A stretch of 10,410 nucleotides of DNA from Coemansia sp. RSA 922 (Eukaryota > Kickxellomycota > Kickxellomycetes > Kickxellales > Kickxellaceae), in assembly GCA_027577415.1 (NCBI GenBank), contig JANBQS010000920.1:1-10410 (forward strand), written 5' to 3'. The notes beneath the pieces were generated by a model. That model did not search any database. It was not told the DNA's origin and saw nothing but the letters and a program-made list of their open reading frames with translations. Position 1 is the stretch's first letter. The number at the start of each line of letters is the position of its first letter. Both the position numbers and the translations under genes were made by a program. This document shows, in pieces, positions 1 through 10,200 of this stretch.

Positions 1-1116
1 CAAGACAGTAAACACAGTGCATGGATGGACAAAGAATGGCAATTCGGGTTTGGACTCTATCTACTCAGTTCCACGGTACCTCCCACCATAGCACTAAGCA
101 TACTACCAGTATTTGTAGCCGCACCACTCGCAGCAGTCGGACTTGTGGCAAACGCGGTGTTTGCGAAATACATACTGGCGAGTAGTTTTGCACGAACAGA
201 TATACTAGGAACACTTTTAGTGTCTGTGGGTAGTTTCTGTGTGGCTGTGTTTGGCGCTATTGACGAGCCTTTGCTTTCGCTCAGTGAGTTATTGCTACTG
301 TATAGGAGACCAGCCTATGTGCTATTTTTTGCCCTCTACTCGGCCCTATTACTGACCCTAGTCGCTACCGAGTTGTATTGGCGTCGTCGCTATGTGCGTC
401 TGTCGGTAATGAGCTCGGATACACCAAGAGTCGCTTTGCGTCAGGTATCACAGTTATGGATGTTAGGTAGTCGTGGTACTTTTGCTGAGCAAGATCCATT
501 ACTGTCTGCTAGCTCCTCCGAGTCTAGCTCCGGATACTCGTCAGTGACAGAGTTGTCTCCCGAGCCCGTATCTTGCATTCAGACCAATATACCAGCAGAG
601 GCTGTTGACTGTATGTATCGTCGTCATTTTTCTGAAGCCAACGACGCCCTACTCTCCAACGAGGTCAAAACCAATCGCGCCGAGCAGGTAGCCCGCTACA
701 TATCTGGACTTCTCTCAGCAGTATTGTCCGGTCTGCTGTGTAGCCAAACATTGCTGCTAGCAAAATCTGGTATTGGCCTGTTGCTCCTAACGCTTCAGGG
801 CGATATGCAGATTAGGGACCCGCTGGCCCTAGCTATTGCTCTCGGGCTGGTAATTACGGCACTGTCTAATTTGTATTATATCCAACGGGCCTTGCGCTTA
901 TGTAGCACGCTGACCGTTGTTCCGCTGAGTTACTGTAGCAGCTCGCTATCGGCCCTGATGAGCTCGCTCGTGTACTTTGACCAAGTGCGGCTGATGAACG
1001 CTACGCAGATATCTATGATATCCGTCGGTATCGTGCTGCTGGCCGCCGGTGTCGGGCTCCTTTCATCAAAGGCCGACGACCAAGATGGCCCGCTTCATTT
1101 GCCCACAGACAGCTGA
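1..1116 (+). CDS. NIPA-family (DUF803) magnesium transporter-like membrane protein, 5' end missing
   Basis: This is the C-terminal part of a multi-pass membrane protein resembling the NIPA / DUF803 family, known as Mg2+ transporters in plasma membrane and endosomes. The first Met in the window is at position 25, but the frame is open back to base 1 with no stop, so I treat the gene as 5'-truncated. Numbering from that Met, hydrophobic segments lie near residues 7-27, 29-50, 58-78, 96-116, 224-257, 269-290, 300-322 and 330-350. Family-like features are the PLAAVGLVANAVFAKYIL stretch followed by a TDILGTLLVSVG helix, and later SGLLSAVLSGLLCSQTLLLAKS. Family members normally have about nine helices, so the first one probably lies upstream. 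Residues about 117-222 form a hydrophilic Ser-rich loop that seems long for the family. It contains an ExxxLL dileucine motif (E155-L160) and an SPEP site. The stop is TGA at 1114-1116. The family call is fairly firm; the transported ion is inferred. Confidence 0.75.
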   Translation, partial: QDSKHSAWMDKEWQFGFGLYLLSSTVPPTIALSILPVFVAAPLAAVGLVANAVFAKYILASSFARTDILGTLLVSVGSFCVAVFGAIDEPLLSLSELLLLYRRPAYVLFFALYSALLLTLVATELYWRRRYVRLSVMSSDTPRVALRQVSQLWMLGSRGTFAEQDPLLSASSSESSSGYSSVTELSPEPVSCIQTNIPAEAVDCMYRRHFSEANDALLSNEVKTNRAEQVARYISGLLSAVLSGLLCSQTLLLAKSGIGLLLLTLQGDMQIRDPLALAIALGLVITALSNLYYIQRALRLCSTLTVVPLSYCSSSLSALMSSLVYFDQVRLMNATQISMISVGIVLLAAGVGLLSSKADDQDGPLHLPTDS

Positions 1117-1260
1117 AGAAGAAAAAAAATGCATACTTTTTACTTTTTGTTCTACATATGTAATAATGTTTTTTTTCCTTCTAAATACGTTTACATGGCA
1201 AACCAAAAAAAGAAATGATGATTGAAAAGAGAGAAAAAAAAAACAAACATAATGTTACTC
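1117..1260. other. Convergent intergenic region with A/T tracts (shared 3' flank)
   Basis: These 144 bases separate the two stop codons of the convergent genes and must hold both 3' untranslated ends or overlap them. The stretch is strongly A/T-rich compared with the coding DNA on both sides. It carries an A8 run near 1122-1129, a T8-plus run near 1169-1176, an A7 run near 1205-1211 and an A10 run near 1234-1243. There is also a small palindrome, ACATATGT, at 1154-1161. I see no perfect AATAAA on either strand; AATAAT at 1162-1167 is the nearest plus-strand candidate for a poly(A) signal. No gene or structured RNA is evident. Confidence 0.8.
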
Positions 1261-4200
1261 TCAGACTGACGTATCGGTTACCATGTCCCACACAACAGCT
1301 GAAATAGTCGACAGTGTGAGGTTGATGTGCTTGCGCTCGTACTCGTGCAAGCCATCGCGCTGGCGCAGCCTGGCCACAGCACGGATCTTGTCCAGCCTAG
1401 CCTCGCCGCCATCCTCAGGCGAGCGCGCGAACAAAAGCTCCAGGACACCGTGGTATGAAAACGGGTTCAGCACAAGCAAGCGCGCAGCAAACTCGTTGTC
1501 CTCCGGGTCGACGACTAGCAGCGAGCCAGGCAGCGGCTCGACATGAGCATTCGCGAAAATGTCCGTCGCAGGTGTAATCGACGCCGGCGGCTCTGATGGC
1601 CCAAACGAGTCAGTAATACGAGCAGCGTCAGCGGGCGTTCCCGACCTATGGAGCGGCTCGAGCATACGGTGCGCGCTGAGCGAGTGCGGCATTTGTGCGG
1701 GCTCGGAGCCACCCACTGCGTGGGGTGTCTTAAAGCTGCTCGATGGCGAGTCTGCTGTAGCAAGCGACGCAATCGACGCCCCGCCAACTCGGCCGCGCCG
1801 GCCATGATAGTGGCTGCCAACAGGCGCAGCGCTACTTTCCTGAGCTTGAACACGGCGACCAGCCAAATGCGCTGGAACATCACGGGTATGCCGAATATGC
1901 GTGCCTGAGGCATTGTCATCGCCACCACCACCAACAGTCACAGAGGGGTCGTTGTCCACTGCCCAGTTGTACGCCGGCACCGTAGTTAGCTGGTCATGCT
2001 TCCGGCACTGCCAGGGACAGTCAGCAACACTGATCTGCACATACCGGCTAAACGTCTTTTGGAACGACGGATCCAAGAGTATCTTGTAGCTCGGATTCGA
2101 GTTAAGCGGCGAGAGCATGCGCAAGATGTCGTCAATGTTGCTCGACGACTGCTCATGTATGATTTGGCCCTGAGCGCCAATGGCAGCAGTGGGGCATTGG
2201 TGGCAGGTGGTTGATGTGACAGGGTCGTCGTCGCCAGCTGAGCACTCCAGCGGTTGCGGCTGTGGTTGAGGATCCATGGTTGACGTCCGGCTGAGCGCAA
2301 ACGGCGTGTCACTGCCAACTGCCAGCCTTTCCTGTGCAGCAGCTAGAGTTGCCCGAGACCTGTGAGCACAGCCAGACCACAGGTTCTGCTGGTCGTCAAT
2401 GGCAGGCGGCGCCGGCTGTACTACCACAGCAGGACGTGCGGCCACAGCCTGAGCATGTAGCGACGCCATCAGCAGCGCCGGCTCCATGTAGAATCGGCGC
2501 AAGCGAAGCTGCAGGGCCTCGATAATGCGCTGCGCCGAGATATTCAAGTCCAGCAGTTGCTGCACTGCTTCGTCAGCCGAGCCCACATCGATCCAGCTCT
2601 GCCTCTCAATAAACGCCACTAGATCGCGCAGGTCACTTGGCGCTAGTCCTCTAGGTATGTCGGCTATGCGCAGGCGCTGGTGGATAAGGTACCAGTTAAA
2701 GTCCCTGTGGTAGTCGACCATAGCGTGCCTGATGACGCGGCGGGAAGTCTCTTTAATCCATGCCACAATATCGGGATCCTCCCTGTCGTACTCGTCTGGA
2801 TCAATCTCTGATACTTCCATGACCATGGTCGGCACCTTTGACCACACGTCGCCCTTGTTCTCCCAGTCACGCATGTCGATCTGCACGGCTCCCAGCACCT
2901 TGTGGATACCGCATACTTTGGGTCGGCCTGCTCTGAGAGACAGCGATCGGCAGCCCTGGCACTGGCGACTACCAGGCGAGCCAATGTCATCCACACTGGC
3001 ATCAGCGACATGACCCGTGCTTCCATGCAAGGGGACCAAAGAGCCGTTGCGGCTGTGAGAATCGTCGGCCTGGAGGTTGCTCAGGCCAATGGTTGTCTGT
3101 GGGTCCATGTCAATGACGAGGTAGAAGGAGAGCTGAGCGGAAGACACTCGATTGGGCTCCTTGCTCGCCAAAGCCTCCAACCCATCGATCTGCGGGTCAG
3201 TGATAACGTCGCTGGCAAGACTCGACATCCACCTTTGCAGTGGACTCTGGCGATCTGTGCCATAGCGATGTCGCTGGCTACCAGCGTCAATGCCGACACG
3301 AGGTCCAGAAATGTTGGTCGCCTTTGCAGTCGCCGCGAGTGACTGATACGCGTGGTACGGCTGCTTGGTGCCGCGCACCGGCTTGCCTCCTGGGCTGCCG
3401 AATAGGCCATCAATATTGTCGATGACATCGGCGTCATTGCTGCGACCCTTGCGCCGGCGATGGCGGCGATGGCGAGACTCTGTCGGCTCTGCTGCATCCT
3501 CCTCCTCCTTGCCCTCGCGCTTGGACTGATGACGCTTCCGGTGATGGTGATGGTGACGACGGCGCTGCTCGTCCTGATCGCCGCCATCCACTCCGTCAGC
3601 CAGCCTGTGCGTGTGGCTCAGCTGGCGCTCCTTGCTCTTTTGAGCCTCCAGGTTCGAGTCAGCGCGGCACGAGTCGCAGTCAGGCGCTAGTGCCATTAGC
3701 GAAACTCGAACAAACGCGTCGTTGCTGGACAAGTGGATTTTGCAAGCCGAGTACTCGTCCTGCGCAAACTCCAGCGACTTGGCCATGTGCTTGCCGTGCT
3801 CAGCCTGCGACTCTGCCCGACTGCCGTGGTTCGCATGCGCTGCCGTGCCGGCGTGACTCTTAATGCTGCCTATCCGAAGCGGGCTGGGCGACGGCACAGA
3901 CATGGCGGGCGTGTCAAGCAAGTGCGCCTGACCATGACGACCTAGCAGAGGCGTCCCGCCCGGCGCGTAGTTTGTACTAGGCCGCTGGTCGCTTCCACCT
4001 GTCATACCAGAGCTACCTGCGACATTGCTCCACCATTGGGATACTGGCGCATACGAGGCGGCAATCTGCTTGCTGCCGCCACCATGGGCGCGCTGCTCGG
4101 AGCCAGGCTTGTGGATGAGTGAGGCCCGATCGCTGCCGTACAAGTGTGCGCCTCGGCCCTTGCTATTGAACATCAGCGGGTGGCCTTGCTGGCTGTTGTT

Positions 4201-7200
4201 CTGCGCATCAGCAGGGTCGCTGCTAATGTGCGCCAACTTTGACACTGGCTCAGGCGCCGACGACGCGATCTTTGTTCCCCTGGACAGCATTTCATGCCGA
4301 GATCCGACAAGCGGCCACATCAGGCTACCAGGCTCGCTAACCATCCCAGAGCCCTCAAAGAATCCGGCATAGTGTGAGTTAGGCCCATCCGCAACCGCGC
4401 CCTCGTACAACCGGTAGCAGCCCGAATGAGTAGTTATATCTGAGCACACGCTTGACAGGGGCAGCTTTCCGCCTTGCGGACCAGATCCAGGGCTGGCGGT
4501 CGTTGGACGGCAGCCGTCGGTATAAAAATGGTACCGCTCTGAATGGCTCAAAAAGTACTCGTAAATCTCGCGGTGCGTCAGCGGCAGCCGCGTTCGTACT
4601 AGTCGCCGCGACGAGAAGCGAGTGCTAAAGTACCTCTGCTCAGCCAGCTCTGCAAAGAACGACATCAAGTCAATGTGCACGTGCAGCTGCTGCGCAACAG
4701 TACCGCGGGATCCACTTCCACGATTCGTGCCAGAAAAATGACCATGCTCAGCAGCGTCTGGATCGCTCGACTCTGAACAGTCGGATGCATTATTCGCCTC
4801 ATCAGCCTCCGAGTCGCTACTGTAGACGGCTGCAGGGGGTTGGAGTTCAGAAGCCCCTCCCAGCTGACCATTGGTGCTTTCTAGAACGGGCTCCACAGGC
4901 TTGAGGAGGCTTGCCACATAGCGCAGCTGGAAGTCGTACACAAAGCTCTTGGCATGGAGCAGCTTCTTGTACTTTGACAGCTCAAAGGCAAAATATTTGA
5001 TCGACTGCGCCTTTACCGACGACTTTACGTAGCCTGGCACAGCAGACCGCCATTCGGGCGTGGACCGGTTCAGCGCGTACATGTGGATCGAGAGCAACTG
5101 CGGACTGACCTCAATTTGCGTGACCAAATTGGTACGATCAGTGTTGGCGATCAGGTAGGCACACGGTGCCTGCATTCCAGGCAGCACCGCTTCAGCGCCA
5201 CTGGGCAAGTTCTGGCCAGAAGAGCGCCGGCGTCGCGGCAAGCCCAGCATGACCTGGGTAAAGTGCAGAATCTTTTCTGGCTCGTAGCCCAGCCCGGCCA
5301 GCGCCTCTCTCCACGGCAGCACCTTTTCGAATCGCCTGGCGACGATGTGCCCTGTGCTGCAAAGGTAGTCGATATAGCTGTCCGCAAGGTTTTGCAGCAT
5401 TGCCGAGACCACGCGGAACAGCCTAGTGAATCCGCGCAGGTCAGCTTCGGCTGGTCTGATAGCACTGGCAATGGGCAGAGGAGCGCACACAAAATGCAAG
5501 AGCCGGGCTGTTTCAATGAGCTTACGGATGTCATCCAGTGAAATCTCGCTATTGCTCTCGTCATCGGGAACCGCTGCTGCTGCTGCTGCCGCTGCTACAG
5601 GCTTGTCCTTGGCCGCCATCGCTCGATGACCACTCGCTGACGCACTGAGGTCGCCGCGCGCAGGAGCTTGAAGCTGTGCTAGCGCCAAGTTTGCTGCCGC
5701 CGAACCAGAGGCATTGGGGGCACTGGCGCTCGCTGACATGGTAGACGTGTTCCGCGATACAATCCTGTGCTCGCCCAGCGACGAGGTCTGCGTATCGCTA
5801 GTGTGCACGTCAAACATCGACATGTGCACCGGTCGGTTGATCACCTCATGTAGGCCGTTGAAAGCAACTAGCTGCCGCCAGCGCTCGGCAATCTTCATCA
5901 GCTCGTCGTAGCGGAGTACTTGCGCTATCCGGCCCTGGTAAGCACGCATGAAGCGGCTGCCAATGCGGAACAACGTGTCGGGGTGATCGGTATCTACATA
6001 GGGCTGTGTGTAGTCGACAAAGGTCAGCTTGCGCGCCCACCGCAGATGCTCAGGCTGCAGCTGCCTCAGTACCACCTCGGTCTTCATGTCGTTCAGCGTC
6101 ATTCCAGCCACCGGCGGGTTCGCAATGATGCTCTCGAGGTTAGCCGAGCCCTCGTACAGTCCCAGCAGCCGCGCATAGTCGGGCGAGATGATGCGCTCAA
6201 TGTTAAAGTAGTGCACTTGGTCGTCGACCGTTAGCTGCTGCTGGAGCGCAAACTTGTTGATGAGGTCTCGCGTGACATTGCGGTCGAGCCAAGTGCTCGT
6301 AATGCCCTTGTGTCGCGCCTGCCGGTCGTAACCCGGGAAGATCCCTCCCATGTGTGAGGCAAACATACCCAGCAACTGCTTTCGCCGGCTTTCGCGCTCG
6401 AGCCGCTGCTTGATCTGGTCGCACACAGAGTCCCACAGCCTCTCAGACACGTTATAGCCGACCATCTCTACCTCTCCTCCAACTAGCCACACGACCAGCC
6501 ATGCCGTAGACGATGCTCGCCCCTCCTTGCTGAGAGGCGGATAGTAGGTGATCTCATCGACGCCAAGCACAAGCGTTTCTGGATCCGCTATAGGCTTGTA
6601 GTCTGAGGGAGGAGGCATCTTCTTCGGAGCCGAAGAGGCGCCAGAGTGCCCACCAAGGTCTGGCAGACGATATGGCCTACGACCCAGCAATGCTCCGTTG
6701 CCAAGCTTGTTGCGTGAGTACCTCTGCGGCGACTTTTTCTGATCGCCCTGACCCAGCCCTTGCAAGCCAAGACCATGGATAGACCCTTGCACCTGAGCGG
6801 CACTTGATCCTATTGATGACCGGGCCGATGGGCGCTGCTGACCAGCGTCACCCATAGACCGTCTCAGCGACTCCAGTCGCTGGAGCTGCATGGTTCCAGA
6901 TGCCGAACTCGAGCCCTGAGCGGCATAGTTTCGACCCCCGCGCATAAACGTCGTGCTCTGAGCATGCGAAGCCGAGGCCGAGATGGATGTCGACTCCAAG
7001 GACTCATCCAAGGGCAGCGTGCACATGATGCAGAACGACTGGCGAGTGCCCTTCAGCGCCTTGGGCAGCGCGGACACGTCGTAGACAACGCTGGTGTGGT
7101 CGCGAGGTGCGGCCTGGCGCAAGGACACAGCAGGGAACAGCGGCTTGGGCGAGTGACCGGCCGACTGACTTGTGTCATCCAAGACCAGGGGGTTCTCTAG

Positions 7201-10200
7201 CAAGCGGAAAAGTGCTGGATGCATTGAGGGACACATAGTCTCAAGCACGCCACGGAGCTCTTCAGAGAACCAGTGCGAGATGCCAGTCACTCTCGGCAGC
7301 TTCTGGCGGTGGTGGCGCAAGGACTTGATCTTATCTTGGCTGCCCCAGTACTGGGCCATTTGGCGAGAAATCTCCATGGCGTGAACTTGCTTCTTGGTGT
7401 TCTCGGTGAAGGTGCTTGACACCTTTGGAAGATGTATTTCGCGCGCACGGAGAAGCGCCAAGTGGGACTGCGTGGCCGCCTGCCCGCCATTTGGGTTGGA
7501 GTGGAGGCTGACCGTCACTTCAGCGGAGCGGATGCGAGCGCTCGAGTTGCCGTAGTAGCCATAGCACGAGTCGATAGACACTGTCGGATCGGGGAGCTTG
7601 ATCACTGGGTTCGGGCGGTGACCCCAGCCAGCCGAGAGAATCGGGTAGAGGACTTGCTCTGAGACATAGTCGCCCAGCGCGTTCCAGTACACTTGCGACA
7701 CGTAGGCAGACAGCCGATTTAGACTCACGTTGGCATTGCTCCACATGGTAATGGCAACAACGGGCTCGCCGCTAAACTCGGCTACTTGATCGCCCATCAC
7801 CTTTTCCAAGTCATTGAAATCTGCGGCATCCAACTTCATGTGCGCACGCGCTGCCTTGAACTGTCGCAGGTACTCGTTAAACAGGCCTGCAAGCTCGGAC
7901 ACTGGAATGGGCTGCGGGTCGCCAGAAGAGTCATTCGTAGCTGGCGACGAGCCGCCACTGGAGGATGACAGCCCTGGTCGACGACCAAGTAGTGGCGTGG
8001 CTTCTTTGAAGAAATCGCTAGTTGGCGCATAGTCGTCGGTAAACCCTGCCGCAAGTTCATCACTCTCGCCTTTTGTCCGAGCGCCCAGGTTGCGGCTAGA
8101 ACTCGGCGCCGGGTTAAGCGAGGTGGCTCCAGATGGGCCGGCGGGGGACAAAGGCGACCAAATGCCACTCGACACGACGCGACTCTTGTTCAGAGGAAGG
8201 GCCGAGACTATGGCAATGCCAGTGCCAATGTCGGCCATTTCGCGTGGCGGAGCGCCGCTCATCGTGAAGAAGTTGTACAGAAACGTAAGCTTATCGACGG
8301 GCACACGACGAGGTGTCTCGCGATCATGCTCCCACCCCTCAAGAAGCCGAGCAAGGTCAGCTCTGAGCAAACTGGGCACTCTGCTGCCAATGGTCACACC
8401 GCTATCCTTATCGACGTCGTCATCATGGTGCACTAGCAGATGTTTGTAGGAGCGACGCATCGCCTGGGCTAGGAAATCCGGATAGGGGAACGGCACAATG
8501 ATCTCTCCTAGCGCTTGGCGGAAGTGCAGCATCAGGCGCTCAAGGTCGTGAACGAATTGCGGTAGAGGCAAGTACACGATAGTCGGCTCAGGGTTGCACA
8601 TTGGGAACAAAAAGTCCATGTCATGATCTTTCAGTGCGACTCGGCGGAAGAGCATGTCAGACACCTCGGGCACTGTAATGTGCGCAGTAATGTACTCGCT
8701 GATCTGCTGAACTAGACTCTGTGTCATGCCCTTGCTGGGCTTGCCAACGCCGTAGATGTACAGCTTGATACACGGCTGGGTTTTCTCCTCCGTGTAGGTA
8801 GCTGGAGTGTTGTCGCCCAGGCCTGGATAGCCAAGGGCAGGTACTGCGCCTGTAGAGGCCGTGTACGGCATCCTAAATTGCTGAAGCTGAGGCTGAGCGC
8901 TAGTAGATGGCGTAGTCGCTCGCGCCGTGGCAGTGCCGTCGTCAGGGTTAAAGACGTCTCTGGTGGCTGTCGGCGACCTTGGAGCATCCATGTGCGGGTA
9001 TATAGACGCCGCACGTACTGGGCGATGTGAGGCATTCGACCGGCCATCGGCATCAAACGGGCGCATGCCTGCATTGCCAGGGTGCCGTTGATCTTCAACG
9101 AGTGCCAATGACGACGGCAAGTAACGTCCTCGTGGGGAATCCGGAGTAATCGACAGGTGGTTCTGCGAGGCCGACTCAGTAATGGCGCTCCTGTTCGCCC
9201 CTCTGAAGAATGACTCTGACCGCATCATGCGCGGCGAGGCCAAGGGCGATTCAGGCGTAGTAGCGTCGAGAGTATCGCCTGCTCCGGATGAAGATATCAG
9301 CGCAGGCGCACTGGTGATATGAGCGGGCAGCAGAGGCGAGCGCCGACGTGAACCAGATCCAAGAGTACCTGCGGCTTGCATTTGAGCGCTAGCAATCTGA
9401 GATGCCGCGTCTGTGTGATAAGGCAGGGGCAGCACCGAAGTCATCGATACGCGCGACGCACCCCCCAACGACGAGTAGTTGGTCGGGTCGGGGGATGTCG
9501 TTGCCACTGTGTGTGCGCCTGGCAGCATTGCCTCTGCGCCATACATTGGACTGGATATGCCGCCAGCTGGAGTAGGCGCGCTGGACAAAGAGGTAAGCTG
9601 GCGCGGGCCGCTGGGCGCACTCTCCCCAAATGGGCTGACATAGGGTCTGCGATAATCAGCCAGCACTGCATAGAAGATAGACCCGCCGTCGCGCACAGTG
9701 AACATGTTGCGCTGGTTATCAAGGCGGCTGTTCAACATAACACTGGCCAGCACAGAAAGCGCAGCCTTATCGGGTGCAATGCGCGGGTGCAACGGGAAGA
9801 CGTGTGTAAACTGCTCCTCACACGAGTAAAACGCGGAGTTGCTCGGTATGTAGGACCGGATAATCGACGCAATGTTGAACGCTCCGCCCGATAGCGCTTG
9901 TTCCTGCTCCCCCTCCTCTTGATCAAAGGCGGTCAGAGGAGCGTCAGGGACGGCCTCAATCCCGCTAATAGCCAGGCCAGAGCCAGCTACAGAGCTCACG
10001 AGAGCTGGCGTGTGCACATCTCGATGCGAGGCAGAGTTGTTGGCGAGTTGCAGCGCCGAGGGACTGGCCGAGAGCCTGTGTGTACCAACCAATTGCTCAT
10101 CACGAGGTACTAACAAGTCAACATGCAAGCCCCTGCGTTGGCCTATACCGGGACGCGCATTCCCGGATGGGACACTGGGTGGCAGCACGAGCTGGTCTGG

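Noticed and set aside
1154..1161. ACATATGT palindrome in the intergenic region as a protein-binding site
   Set aside because: An eight-base palindrome in A/T-rich DNA is expected by chance, and the place is a 3' flank for both genes.
2902..3342. 146-codon plus-strand open frame
   Set aside because: It is antisense to ordered parts of the giant protein, with no domain or start context of its own.
3541..3555. Alternating GTG/ATG triplets as a microsatellite of independent interest
   Set aside because: It is only five triplets long and is fully explained as the His codons of the basic segment.
3081..3587. 168-codon minus-strand open frame in another phase
   Set aside because: It overlaps the giant frame fully on the same strand, and its Arg/Ser/Thr/Met-rich composition is that of an out-of-frame read of low-complexity codons.
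5083..5541. 152-codon plus-strand open frame
   Set aside because: It lies opposite an ordered, clearly coding block of the giant protein and shows no domain, so it is taken as a mirror of coding bias.
9376..9894. 172-codon plus-strand open frame opposite the giant gene
   Set aside because: It is antisense to the strongly supported long frame, is rich in Arg, Cys, His and Trp as shadow frames of G/C-rich genes are, and has no recognisable domain.
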